Of a DNA stretch of 64,000 nucleotides, positions 33,143 to 41,807 are shown one piece after another. The notes below the pieces were generated by a model. The model made no database searches and was not told where the DNA came from. It worked only from the letters and a program-made list of their open reading frames with translations. The translations under genes and the position numbers were made by a program. Source of the stretch: Pseudomonadota bacterium (lineage in GTDB: Bacteria > Pseudomonadota > Alphaproteobacteria > UBA1280 > RI-95); NCBI GenBank assembly GCA_016125375.1, contig WGLU01000002.1, forward strand, positions 62,001 to 126,000, given 5' to 3'. Within the stretch, counting starts at the first letter, position 1. Every line of letters starts with the position of its first letter.

Positions 33143-36007
33143 CTAAGCTGTTCCAGCCTGCAATTTAAGATAGGCGTCAACACGACTTATCTCGTTATCT
33201 ATGACGGTCAGCCGCGCGGACCACTCGTCGGGCTCAGCACCCTCCGCCGCGGCGCAGATTTGCGCCAGCTCCCCGGCACGGAAGTTTGCAGCCGCACCTT
33301 TCATGGTATGTACGGCCCGTCGCCACCCATCCGGATTGTGCCTTTCGACCGCGTGGGTCATAGCGCGCCGCTGCGTTTGCAGGCTTTGCATAAAAACATC
33401 ATACAAATCCATAAGTTCGGCTGGCTCCTGCCCTGTCTCCCGGCACAGGATACTGATATTCACAGGTGCGTCTTCTGCCGCAAGTTCGTCGCCGGCGGCA
33501 CTCTCTGCACCGTTATAACCAATCCAGCGCTTCAGACTAAGAGCCATTTTCTCCGCGGTAATCGGTTTGCTAAGGTAGTCATCCATTCCCGCCTGTTCGC
33601 ACAAAGCACGCGCCTCTTTGGTGGCGTTACCCGTCAGAGCGATAACCGGTGTGCGATCCATTTCGTTTTCCATCTCCCACTGCCGGAACCGTTCTGTTGT
33701 TTCCACACCGTCCATGTCGGGCATTTGCATATCCATCAGGATCAGGTCGAAAGGTTGTTCGGCCAGAATACACAATGCCTCACCCCCTGACGGTGCCACC
33801 ATGACCCGGCAGCCCAGCTTGCCAAGGATGAGCGAGGCAACTTTCTGGTTTGTAGGGTCGTCTTCAACCACCAGAATATCCAGATCCAGCGGCGCCCGTT
33901 CTTTCTGGTTGCGCAGCGACTCCTCCCGCAAGCTATGGCGGGTAATCAGCGGTTGGCCAGCCTGCCAGTTAGGAGCGGAAACAAGCGTTTCGCGCAGTGT
34001 TTTAAGGTGTACAGGTTTAAGCAGGTATCCGGCAAATCCGACCTCGGCAAACTGGTTGACACTGCCGCGTCGCCCCAGTGATGTGCAGACAATGAGACGC
34101 GTATGCGCATCCGGGCAGAGGGCTTTAAAAGCCTCGCCGAGTGTGAGTCCGTTGCGTGTACCCAGGCATTCATCAATCAATGCGACATCGAAAGCCTCGC
34201 CTTTCTGTGCCGCCTTGACGAGAGCTTCCAGAGCGTCTTCTGCATTCTCCAGCTCTACATACGCCACGCCCAGATAGCTCAGCTGTTCTGACATGATGCG
34301 GCGGTTGATGGGGTTGTCATCCACAAACAGAACCCGCTGGGCATGCACCGGAGCAGCTTCCCGCACAAGCGGGTCAATATGCTCTGCCGGCTCGTCAGTT
34401 GCCAGTTGGAAGGGTAAAGTGAGCGAGAACGTAGAGCCCACCCCTTCACTGCTTGTTACAGCCACGTCGCCACCCATTGTACGGGCAAGGCTGCGCGTAA
34501 TGGCAAGACCAAGCCCCGTACCGCCATAACGCCGTGTTGTTGAGCTGTCTGCCTGACGGAAGCGCTCGAAAATCGTCTCCAGCCTATCGGCAGGTATCCC
34601 GACGCCCGTATCCTCCACGGCGATGCGCAGGATGGCGGAATCTTTTTCCAATGCACACAGCTCCACATTTACCAGAATGTAACCTTTGGCCGTGAATTTG
34701 ATGGCATTCCCCACCAAATTGGACAGACATTGCCGTACCCGCGCCGGATCACCCATGACTTGTCGCGGTGCCTCGGGTGAAACGCGCAGGTGCAGACCGA
34801 TATGCTTGCCTTCTGCTAAAGAAGAGAATGTCTCGACCACGTCCAGAGCTGTTGCCTCGATATCAAACTGGGCATTTTCCAGTGTCAGCTCCTCAGCCTC
34901 TATTTTTGTAAAATCCAGAATATCATTAATCACGCACATCAGTGCGTCTGCCGATTTACGGATCGTCTGACTATAGTCTTTCTGCTGGTCGGTCAGACCT
35001 GTGGTCATCAGCATCTCTGTCATCCCGACGATACCATTCATCGGGGTACGAATTTCGTGGCTCATATTGGACAGAAAGTCCCGGCTGGCACGGTTGGCAC
35101 GCTCGGTTTGCTGGTGGGCATCGGAGAGCCGCACGTGCTGGCGCCAGCTTTCCATAACCATAAGGACGATAATCACAGTCAGACCGAGCCCGCTCACCAG
35201 GATGTGATAGCCGGGAGCAGGTGCGAGTTTATCCAGTACCGCATCATCCACATAAAAAGATACTTCAAGCGGCATTTTCTCGTTCTTCATCAGCGTGACA
35301 GCCTGGTGCGGATAATGCCGTATATCGCCTTTTTCACGGTAACGCATGCCATTTTGCGACCACGCAATCACTTTAATCAGCGTTTTTTCCGGTGGCGTTT
35401 TAACCTCGAAAACCTGTTTCAGGCTGGCGACTGCCATCAAGTGCCCCCGCAGCTTGTCGCGATGCCCCACCTGATGCACAGGCAGCGATAACGTGAAGTA
35501 CCGGGGGTGAGTCCCTGTCAAAGGGGATGGCACATACGCTGTAGCAACCCCAAAACCATCAAGCGCTTTTTGATCCAGCTCGCGGTGAACCTCTATCATT
35601 TCAGTTGGGCTGACAGCAAAGGGCAGCATCTTGGCTTTGTCCACCGACCAAAAGGCTACAGGGTCCGTGTGGTTATTCCCCTCCGGCAGCCATCCGAAAC
35701 CAATAATTGGCGGACTGGATATCCAGATATCCTGCTTGTCGAAAAGTGTCAGCGCGAAGTTCTCAAACTCGTCCAGATCAATCTGTTTGGATGCATTGTA
35801 AAGTGCCTCGCCAGACCAGAGCACCGCATAGAGCGAGTTTATTTTCTGCTGCATTCTGGAGACACGCATCTCCGTGGCTTTTTCAATCAGCAAATCACGT
35901 TTCTGGTTGTAGTGGTTGTTATTCTGGATATCCACCCAGCAGGTCAGGCCCACGCCGGCAAGGCATACGCTTGCCAGCAGCAAACAAATCTTACGTGTAC
36001 GGATCAT
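33143..36007 (-). CDS. CHASE-type hybrid sensor histidine kinase
   Basis: 954 residues, inner membrane. Helix 1 (about 7-25), a periplasmic CHASE-like domain (about 45-262), helix 2 (about 266-286), HisKA with H317 (NMSHEIRTPMNG), an ATPase domain (N-box NLVGNAIKFTA, G boxes DTGVGIP and GGTGLGL), a first receiver with D612 (ALIDECLG), a second receiver with D759 (LILMDMQMPD) and an HPt domain with H900 (VHTMKGAAANF). A full phosphorelay is therefore in one chain. The first receiver has atypical flanking residues. A response-regulator gene lies 10 bases upstream on the same strand and is the likely partner. Confidence 0.92.
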   Translation of the reverse strand: MIRTRKICLLLASVCLAGVGLTCWVDIQNNNHYNQKRDLLIEKATEMRVSRMQQKINSLYAVLWSGEALYNASKQIDLDEFENFALTLFDKQDIWISSPPIIGFGWLPEGNNHTDPVAFWSVDKAKMLPFAVSPTEMIEVHRELDQKALDGFGVATAYVPSPLTGTHPRYFTLSLPVHQVGHRDKLRGHLMAVASLKQVFEVKTPPEKTLIKVIAWSQNGMRYREKGDIRHYPHQAVTLMKNEKMPLEVSFYVDDAVLDKLAPAPGYHILVSGLGLTVIIVLMVMESWRQHVRLSDAHQQTERANRASRDFLSNMSHEIRTPMNGIVGMTEMLMTTGLTDQQKDYSQTIRKSADALMCVINDILDFTKIEAEELTLENAQFDIEATALDVVETFSSLAEGKHIGLHLRVSPEAPRQVMGDPARVRQCLSNLVGNAIKFTAKGYILVNVELCALEKDSAILRIAVEDTGVGIPADRLETIFERFRQADSSTTRRYGGTGLGLAITRSLARTMGGDVAVTSSEGVGSTFSLTLPFQLATDEPAEHIDPLVREAAPVHAQRVLFVDDNPINRRIMSEQLSYLGVAYVELENAEDALEALVKAAQKGEAFDVALIDECLGTRNGLTLGEAFKALCPDAHTRLIVCTSLGRRGSVNQFAEVGFAGYLLKPVHLKTLRETLVSAPNWQAGQPLITRHSLREESLRNQKERAPLDLDILVVEDDPTNQKVASLILGKLGCRVMVAPSGGEALCILAEQPFDLILMDMQMPDMDGVETTERFRQWEMENEMDRTPVIALTGNATKEARALCEQAGMDDYLSKPITAEKMALSLKRWIGYNGAESAAGDELAAEDAPVNISILCRETGQEPAELMDLYDVFMQSLQTQRRAMTHAVERHNPDGWRRAVHTMKGAAANFRAGELAQICAAAEGAEPDEWSARLTVIDNEISRVDAYLKLQAGTA

Positions 36008-36017
36008 GATCTGTTAC

Positions 36018-36911
36018 CTACTCACGGAGCAGCGATGCAATCGCTTTCCGTTTGCTGATGTACCATTTCAGCTTTTTCTGCGTAAACGGTTTGGCGATAA
36101 AGCCGGAGGCCCCCATATCCATCGCCCGGATAACGTTCGATTGTGATGAGTTGGCACTCAACATCACCACAAACGCGCCCCTATCCATCTTCAGAAATGT
36201 ATCCAGCAGCTCAAAGCCATTCAGAACGGGCAAATTGATGTCCAGAAATACAAGGTCCGGCGCATTTGCCGCGTAGGTCTCCACTGCATCACGGGCATTC
36301 GCCGCACTCAAAGTCTCGTAATTTGGTTCGGAATCCAGAATCCTGGCCAGCAGGTGGCGGGTTGAGGGGTCATCCTCCACAAACATGATCTGCAAGCGAT
36401 GGGATTGCTTGCGGATTTTGTCAAAATCCATCTGTTTCTGGATGAATTTCTGGAGGTTGTTAACCAGCATCTCCCTGTTGAGGTCCTCTTTCTCACGCAA
36501 CTGCTCCGCCCATATTAGCTTGCGGGCGCAAAGTTCCTGAAAAGGCTCCAGGTCAATACTCAGGTCCATAAAGGACACCCGGTTCGGCGCTTCAAAATGT
36601 CCGCCATTTTGCTCACTCAGGGCATTGGCAACAAGGTGTGCCGCCTGCATGACCATTTCTTTGCGGATACCCTTGCAGGCGATGACAATCGTCGCATCCA
36701 GACAGAAAAACACATGGAAGAGCCCATCGGCACCGATGCGGTCCTGAATGATGTTGGTCAGAATACGCGCCCTTTCGGGACTTTCCTGATACCCCTGCGG
36801 GAAGCTGCCGGGAACGGGTACGGATACAACACTCCAGCCGGTAGGGTTGTCATTTATCTTGCCGACGATGCGGCAAAGCTTTTCTTCTGCACCTCTGACA
36901 AATATGGACAT
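36018..36911 (-). CDS. response regulator with novel N-terminal domain
   Basis: 297 residues from ATG 36911, with GGAGG 7 bases ahead. The C-terminal receiver (about 173-290) has IMFVEDDPST and phospho-acceptor D224 (LVFLDINLPVLNG), with the T/S in MLSANSS and K in IAKPF. No output domain follows. Instead the first 130 residues form an unrecognised domain (MSIFVRGAEEKLCRIVGKIN, HVFFCLDATIVIACKG), joined by a coiled-coil helix (about 135-172). It is cotranscribed with the hybrid kinase and may carry the signal to a diffusible partner. Confidence 0.85.
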   Translation of the reverse strand: MSIFVRGAEEKLCRIVGKINDNPTGWSVVSVPVPGSFPQGYQESPERARILTNIIQDRIGADGLFHVFFCLDATIVIACKGIRKEMVMQAAHLVANALSEQNGGHFEAPNRVSFMDLSIDLEPFQELCARKLIWAEQLREKEDLNREMLVNNLQKFIQKQMDFDKIRKQSHRLQIMFVEDDPSTRHLLARILDSEPNYETLSAANARDAVETYAANAPDLVFLDINLPVLNGFELLDTFLKMDRGAFVVMLSANSSQSNVIRAMDMGASGFIAKPFTQKKLKWYISKRKAIASLLRE

Positions 36912-37200
36912 GTTATGCCTCCATCGTATTAAGCCCCTCACCACCTTTTATAGTGGGGATACATGAAGGAAAATGCTGACACTACCCCTTCAGCAATACT
37001 TTTACAAAAACCTAACCAAGCCACTGTAAATTAACAAGTATTAGCAGAGCACCATTGGATTTATGCGTCTAAAAACGCGAAAAAACTACCACCCATGGGA
37101 GTGACAGTTTTTTCTCGGTGATACCATTTATGCGTGTGCCAACAACCAGGGCGTACGACCCTGGTCGAGGCTTATACTACTGACGCTATTGGAGGCATGC
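36912..37200. other. intergenic region between response-regulator and chemoreceptor genes
   Basis: About 290 bases without a gene. A 7-bp stem ACCAGGG/CCCTGGT (37144-37164) downstream of the chemoreceptor stop may be its weak terminator; it has no T-run. The rest is AT-rich (about 36950-37110) and probably holds the response-regulator/kinase promoter. Confidence 0.4.
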
Positions 37201-38250
37201 CTATTTTTGGCGCTGCGCTTCTTCCGCAATCGATTCCACATCCACCTCTATGGCGACAATTGCCGAACTTGCGGTATTGACGTTGGCAGATATTTCGCGG
37301 GTTACAGCAGACTGCTCTTCTGTAGCTGTCGCAACACCGCTCACGCCACCTTGAAGAATTTCCACCCGCCTGTTGATTTCGGCCAGTGATTTGACAACCG
37401 TGTCCGCTGCCTGCTGGATGTTGCCAATCTCGGTACGGACATTGCCGATGGCGGAACCGGTCTGAGCCGCCAGATTTTTCACCTCTTCAGCGACAACGGC
37501 AAAGCCGCGTCCGGCATCGCCGGCCCGGGCAGCCTCGATGGTTGCGTTCAGGGCAAGCAAGTCAATCTGGGAGGCAATGTTCTGGATAAGCGTGATAATA
37601 CCGTCCATAGCCTGTGCAATACGGGCAAGATCGGTTGTTCGCTCGTTCGCATTCTTTATCTCGGACACCATTTCATCTACCGATGCCCTTGATTGCGACA
37701 TCGTCACAGATATCTGTTCAATCGATGCGGACATTTCCTCCGTGGCTGAGGCCACTGACTGAATAACCGACGACGCTTCTTTGGAAATTTCCCGCAGATT
37801 GGAAATGGAGTTCAGGATACTGGCCTGAACTTCCTGCGTCTTTTTAACTTGCGGGGAAACATCGACAGCAAACTTAACAACCTTGTAGACCCTGCCCTTG
37901 GAATCGAAGAAGGGATTATAACTGGCCTGAATCCAGAAAGGCTCGCCACGTTTGTTATACCGCTCGAAAACGCCTGCGAAGAACTTGCCTGAGGCAAGGG
38001 TTGACCAGAAATCCTGATATTCCGCAGATGTTTCAAAGTCCTTGCTCACAAAGATTTTGTGATGCTTGCCTACAAGCTCCGAGAGTTCATACCCCGCGAC
38101 GGAAAGGAAGTTATTATTGGCTGTAATGATTGTGCCATCGGGATGAAACTCGATCCGCGCCTGAGACCGGTCCAGAGCGGCCAGCATTGCATCGAACTCG
38201 ATAAAAGACTTCCGAACAAACGGAATATACTTTCCAAAATTACGTGACAT
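37201..38250 (-). CDS. soluble PAS-domain chemoreceptor
   Basis: 349 residues from ATG 38250. A PAS domain (about 20-125: ARIEFHPDGTIITANNNFLSVAGYELSELVGKHHKIFV, EPFWIQASYNPFFDSKGRV) is joined to a methyl-accepting signalling domain with the hairpin tip IASQIDLLALNATIEAARAGDAGRGFAVVAEEVKNLA. There is no membrane helix or HAMP domain, so it senses a cytoplasmic signal such as redox state or a small ligand. It could work with the orphan CheB at 7865; no other che genes are visible. Confidence 0.9.
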   Translation of the reverse strand: MSRNFGKYIPFVRKSFIEFDAMLAALDRSQARIEFHPDGTIITANNNFLSVAGYELSELVGKHHKIFVSKDFETSAEYQDFWSTLASGKFFAGVFERYNKRGEPFWIQASYNPFFDSKGRVYKVVKFAVDVSPQVKKTQEVQASILNSISNLREISKEASSVIQSVASATEEMSASIEQISVTMSQSRASVDEMVSEIKNANERTTDLARIAQAMDGIITLIQNIASQIDLLALNATIEAARAGDAGRGFAVVAEEVKNLAAQTGSAIGNVRTEIGNIQQAADTVVKSLAEINRRVEILQGGVSGVATATEEQSAVTREISANVNTASSAIVAIEVDVESIAEEAQRQK

Positions 38251-38379
38251 GGAGATGTTCCTGTTTTTTAGTTTAGTTTTGTCAGCACACATTTGGTGTT
38301 AACAACGCTTCTTTTCAACAAGAGGTATGCTAACTACCCCTTAATGGGGATGACGGACAGGAAGGGTCCAGAACTGAAG

Positions 38380-38456
38380 TGGTGGGTGTGGTGGGACTCG
38401 AACCCACACTGGAAGGATTTTAAGTCCTCTATCTCTACCGATTGGATTACACACCC
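38380..38456 (-). tRNA. tRNA with UAA anticodon (Leu-like) but short variable arm
   Basis: Minus strand. Acceptor GGGTGTG/CACACCC, D arm ATCC-AATCGGTAG-AGAT (one mismatch), anticodon stem GAGGA/TCCTT with loop CTTAAAA (anticodon TAA), 5-base variable region CCAGT, T arm GTGGG-TTCGAGT-CCCAC, discriminator A and an encoded CCA. The body is 74 bases. The D loop AATCGGTAG and anticodon loop equal those of bacterial tRNA-Leu(UAA), yet bacterial leucine tRNAs have a long variable arm. It is either a true short-arm variant or a degenerate copy. Confidence 0.85.
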
Positions 38457-38479
38457 CTGTGTGAAAGCACCAAACCTTA

Positions 38480-39238
38480 CTAGGGTCTGACGTCCATCGC
38501 AATAATTTCGGCACCGATGTCCTTTAGGAGGTCGCGGATTTTATCCCCGGCCTTTACCACGGCGTCCGCATCGTCGCCGCGGGCAACGAGTTTGACGGCA
38601 GGCTGATTGTCGATGCTCTGCGGATAGGAACCCAGCTCAAGCTGGGGGAACTCTTTCTGCAAGGCCTCAAACGGTGCGCTGATACGGCTTTCACGTGTGA
38701 AGGCGGTATAGCTGTGGCTGACAATCGGGCGGCCTTTTTGCAGGTTGGGGCTGATGGTATCGAGCATATCCTGCATGATTCTGGGAATGCCTGCCATGAC
38801 ATAGACGTTGCCCATACGGAAACCCGGTGCCGGCGTGCTCTTGCAATGGACAAGTTCGGCCCCTTCCGGGAAGTCGCACATGCGGAATGTGGCCTCGTTC
38901 GCACGGTCGCCGTAATGCTTTTTAAAGGTATCGACCACGCTCTGGTCACGATAGACCTTAACACCGAAGGCTTTGGCCACGCAGGCGGTAGTAATGTCGT
39001 CATGGGTGGGCCCGATGCCGCCGGTGGTAAAGACGTAGGTATGTTTGGCGCGCAGAACGTTGACGGTCTCCACAATCACGTCCACCTCGTCCGGGATGAC
39101 ACGGCATTCGCGCAGGTGAATACCCAGTTCGGTCATACGCTCGGCAATGTAGGCGAGGTTCGCATCCTTGACGCTGCCGGAGAGCAGTTCGTTACCGATA
39201 AGCAGAACGGCGGCAGTCAGTTTGGCAGGCTGTGTCAT
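38480..39238 (-). CDS. CinA-type molybdopterin-binding domain protein
   Basis: 252 residues. The N-terminal fold shows LLIGNELLSGSVKDANLAYIAERM and FTTGGIGPTHDDITTACVAKAFG, the MoaB/Mog-like signature of CinA. The C-terminal NMN deamidase domain of full CinA is missing, so it is the short form common in alphaproteobacteria, linked to ADP-ribose or FAD-type pyrophosphatase activity. ATG 39238 overlaps the stop of the LysM gene by 4 bases, so they are coupled. The tRNA lies 23 bases after its stop. Confidence 0.88.
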   Translation of the reverse strand: MTQPAKLTAAVLLIGNELLSGSVKDANLAYIAERMTELGIHLRECRVIPDEVDVIVETVNVLRAKHTYVFTTGGIGPTHDDITTACVAKAFGVKVYRDQSVVDTFKKHYGDRANEATFRMCDFPEGAELVHCKSTPAPGFRMGNVYVMAGIPRIMQDMLDTISPNLQKGRPIVSHSYTAFTRESRISAPFEALQKEFPQLELGSYPQSIDNQPAVKLVARGDDADAVVKAGDKIRDLLKDIGAEIIAMDVRP

Positions 39239-39540
39239 TTTTTATCCCCACGGGTATAGTCTTCGGCCTTTTGGCGGTATTGCAGAATCTCGAGCATGGA
39301 CAGGTCCCGCGGGATGCGCAGCTTGATGCCACCGGCAACCGCATGGGGGTCCGGCAGAACATCTTTATTCGCCTCCCATATGGCCATCCACAGTGCCGGA
39401 TCGCCGTAAATCTCCGGACGGTCGGCAATCGCGTACAGGGTATCGCGGTCGATGGTGGTGTAGGTATCGGGCAGGTCGGCAGCTTGCGCGGGCAAGCCTG
39501 CGCACAAAACAGCCAGTACAGACCAGATAAAACGCGGCAT
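39235..39540 (-). CDS. small secreted LysM-like protein
   Basis: 101 residues from ATG 39540, with GGAG 8 bases ahead. A signal peptide (MPRFIWSVLAVLCAGLPAQA) is followed by one LysM-like unit: DRDTLYAIADRPEIYGDPALWMAIWEANKD then AGGIKLRIPRDL, where the final IPRDL matches the usual LysM end. It probably binds peptidoglycan. It overlaps the CinA-like gene by ATGA. Confidence 0.75.
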   Translation of the reverse strand: MPRFIWSVLAVLCAGLPAQAADLPDTYTTIDRDTLYAIADRPEIYGDPALWMAIWEANKDVLPDPHAVAGGIKLRIPRDLSMLEILQYRQKAEDYTRGDKK

Positions 39541-39629
39541 GGGGACTCTCCTCTCTCGGGGGCGTAGTCTAACGCGCTGTTTTGCTGTTGTGAAGCCACA
39601 AAGCGCTGGGAGACGATTGAAAAAAACCG

Positions 39630-39643
39630 TATAGTACCGGCCA
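39630..39643 (+). promoter_or_regulatory. TATAGT box 7 bases before the rsmC ATG (leaderless)
   Basis: TATAGT at 39630-39635; the ATG at 39643 is where transcription should begin, so the mRNA would have no leader. No ribosome site exists. A -35 box is not obvious. Confidence 0.5.
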
Positions 39644-40632
39644 TGACAAACCCGCATGATATTTTGGATTTTCTGTTGCAGGAGGTGCAAACCCCTGCCC
39701 TGTTTTTACGTGCCCAGCCCCATCCGGCCCTGACCGCGGGACAATGGAGCTGTTACCAGCCCTTCAAACCGCTGGCTGATAAGTTGCTGGCCTTGGGTCT
39801 GAGCACCTCCACACATCTGGGCGAAGTACCGACTGCGCCGCATATGGCACTGATGGGCAGCCGCCAGAAGGAAGAGAACCGCATTCTGCTTGCCCACGCG
39901 GCACGCCACCTGCCGGACGGCGGCACCCTGAGCGCGATTTTACCGAATGACCTTGGCGCCAAAACGCTGGAGAACGACATCAAAGCCCTCTTCGGGCAGG
40001 CCGTCAGTGCCTCCAAGCACCACGCCCGGCGCATCACCACCACCCGGACCAATCAGACGGACCTTAAACTGGCCGCTGAATGGGCGGCACTTGCCACAGC
40101 GGGTGACCACGGCAGCGGCTTCATCACCGCGCCGGGGATGTTCAGCTGGCGCAAGGTAGACGCGGGTTCCGCCCTTTTGGCCAAACACCTGCCCACAAAT
40201 CTTTCCGGCAAGCTGGCCGACCTATGCGCAGGATGGGGCTACCTGACCTTTGAAGCACTCAAAAACAATCCCGCCATCAGTTCTGCCGACCTGTACGAAG
40301 CCGAACATCTGGCGCTGGACTGTGCCCGCCTTAACCTGAACGGCGCAGCCATCCCCGTGGCCTATCACTGGGCCGATGTCACCGCCCTTCCTGCCAAACG
40401 GCAGTACGATGTTATCGTCTGCAACCCGCCCGTCCACGACCTGCACGACGGGGACGTGGAACTTGGCCAGCGCGTGGTCATGCAGGCGCTGGCAATGGGT
40501 AATCCGCGCAGCCGCATCTACATTGTGGCCAACCGCCGCCTGCCTTATGAGGCTCTGCTGAATCAGAAATGCCGCCGGGTCACCGTACTGGCCGAGGAAA
40601 ACGGTTATAAAGTTCTGGAGGCCCATCTGTGA
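39643..40632 (+). CDS. rsmC: RsmC-type 16S rRNA guanine methyltransferase
   Basis: 329 residues with the double-domain layout of RsmC/RlmG enzymes, which make m2G in ribosomal RNA. The C-terminal active domain has LADLCAGWGYLTFEAL (motif I), DLYEAEHLALDCARLNL and the catalytic NPPVHD (usually NPPFH). The N-terminal half is the inactive duplicate (GTLSAILPNDLGAKTLENDI). It is probably transcribed leaderless. The stop overlaps the GTG of the next gene, so the two RNA-modifying enzymes are coupled. Confidence 0.82.
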   Translation: MTNPHDILDFLLQEVQTPALFLRAQPHPALTAGQWSCYQPFKPLADKLLALGLSTSTHLGEVPTAPHMALMGSRQKEENRILLAHAARHLPDGGTLSAILPNDLGAKTLENDIKALFGQAVSASKHHARRITTTRTNQTDLKLAAEWAALATAGDHGSGFITAPGMFSWRKVDAGSALLAKHLPTNLSGKLADLCAGWGYLTFEALKNNPAISSADLYEAEHLALDCARLNLNGAAIPVAYHWADVTALPAKRQYDVIVCNPPVHDLHDGDVELGQRVVMQALAMGNPRSRIYIVANRRLPYEALLNQKCRRVTVLAEENGYKVLEAHL

Positions 40633-41342
40633 GCACCCAACGCATCGACAAACTGCTGGGCAGCCTTGGTTATATCGAAAGCCGCAAACTGGCGGCGCGT
40701 TTGCTGCGCAATCACGAGGTCCTGCACAACGGCGTGCGTGTTACCGATACCGCCGCCAAAGTGACCCATGCGGGGCTGACGCTGGACGGCAAACCTCTGG
40801 ACCCGCCGCAGGGCATGGTCATTCTGCTGAATAAGCCACTGGGTTACGTCTCCAGCCATGCCGACAGCGGCCTGCGCATCTACGACCTGCTGCCCCCGCG
40901 CTTTATGCGCCGCAGCCCGGTTGTGACCAGCATCGGCAGGTTGGACAAGGACGCCACGGGCCTGCTGCTGCTCACAGATGATGGCAAGCTGGTGCAACGC
41001 CTGACCAGCCCGCGCCGCCACGTACCCAAAACCTACGCGGTCGAACTGGCCGACGCCCTTAAAGGGCATGAGGCCGAGCTGTTTGCCGCCGGCACGCTGA
41101 TGCTGCGGGGCGAAGACAAGCCACTCCTGCCCGCTGTACTGGAGGTTACAGGCGAAAAAACCGCCCTGCTGACCCTGCATGAAGGCCGTTACCATCAGGT
41201 CAAACGCATGTTTGCAGCGGCTGGCAACCGGGTGGAGGCCCTACACCGCACACGCATGGGCGCGCTGGAATTGGGTAGCCTGCAACCGGGCGAATGGCGT
41301 ATACTGGACGACAATGAAAAACAACAGCTCCTGAAGGACTAA
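40629..41342 (+). CDS. RsuA-family pseudouridine synthase
   Basis: 237 residues from GTG 40629. An S4 domain (RIDKLLGSLGYIESRKLAARLLRNHEVLHNG) precedes the catalytic domain with GRLDKDATGLLLLTDDG, where the aspartate is the nucleophile that isomerises uridine. LHEGRYHQVKRMFAAAGNRVEALHR is the conserved C-terminal motif. Length and S4 domain fit RsuA (16S position 516), though RluE/RluF relatives cannot be excluded. It overlaps rsmC by 4 bases. Confidence 0.9.
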   Translation: MSTQRIDKLLGSLGYIESRKLAARLLRNHEVLHNGVRVTDTAAKVTHAGLTLDGKPLDPPQGMVILLNKPLGYVSSHADSGLRIYDLLPPRFMRRSPVVTSIGRLDKDATGLLLLTDDGKLVQRLTSPRRHVPKTYAVELADALKGHEAELFAAGTLMLRGEDKPLLPAVLEVTGEKTALLTLHEGRYHQVKRMFAAAGNRVEALHRTRMGALELGSLQPGEWRILDDNEKQQLLKD

Positions 41343-41346
41343 CCAT

Positions 41347-41685
41347 ATGAATATATTTGTGTATTTTGTGCTCGGCTTTGTAGTTGCCCTCGGCATGTGC
41401 CAATGGTTCGTTCAGGATATGCTGGCCGACCTCTACTGGTATGCCGTGATTGGTCTGGGTGCTGTTGGCATGGGGCTGTTCTGGATTGGTGACAGCGCCT
41501 TTGGCGGCAATAAAGCCCATGAGCCGTCTGCCGGGGCCAAGCTGCTGGTCATGGTTGGCGGCAGCCTTGCATTTGCGCCGGTCTGGGTGGCAATTATCAC
41601 TTATGTCCTGCCACTTCTGCCGGAAAGCTGGAGCGTTGAGCAGATGTTCATGCGCACAAAATATGCCTACGAACAGGTTCAGTAA
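41347..41685 (+). CDS. small three-helix membrane protein
   Basis: 112 residues. Helices at about 2-22 (FVYFVLGFVVALGMCQWFV), 30-48 (WYAVIGLGAVGMGLFWIGD) and 65-92 (LLVMVGGSLAFAPVWVAIITYVLPLL). It starts 5 bases after the pseudouridine-synthase stop, so it is in the same transcript. No family is recognised. Confidence 0.65.
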   Translation: MNIFVYFVLGFVVALGMCQWFVQDMLADLYWYAVIGLGAVGMGLFWIGDSAFGGNKAHEPSAGAKLLVMVGGSLAFAPVWVAIITYVLPLLPESWSVEQMFMRTKYAYEQVQ

Positions 41686-41807
41686 GGCCCGAACTGGCAG
41701 ATTTATTGCATTGCATTACATAAAGTGTTTCGCGTTTACAGATTGTACACAGTACACTAACAGCGGGACATGTGAAGGAAACAACGCGATAACGACGAGG
41801 CTGCCCC

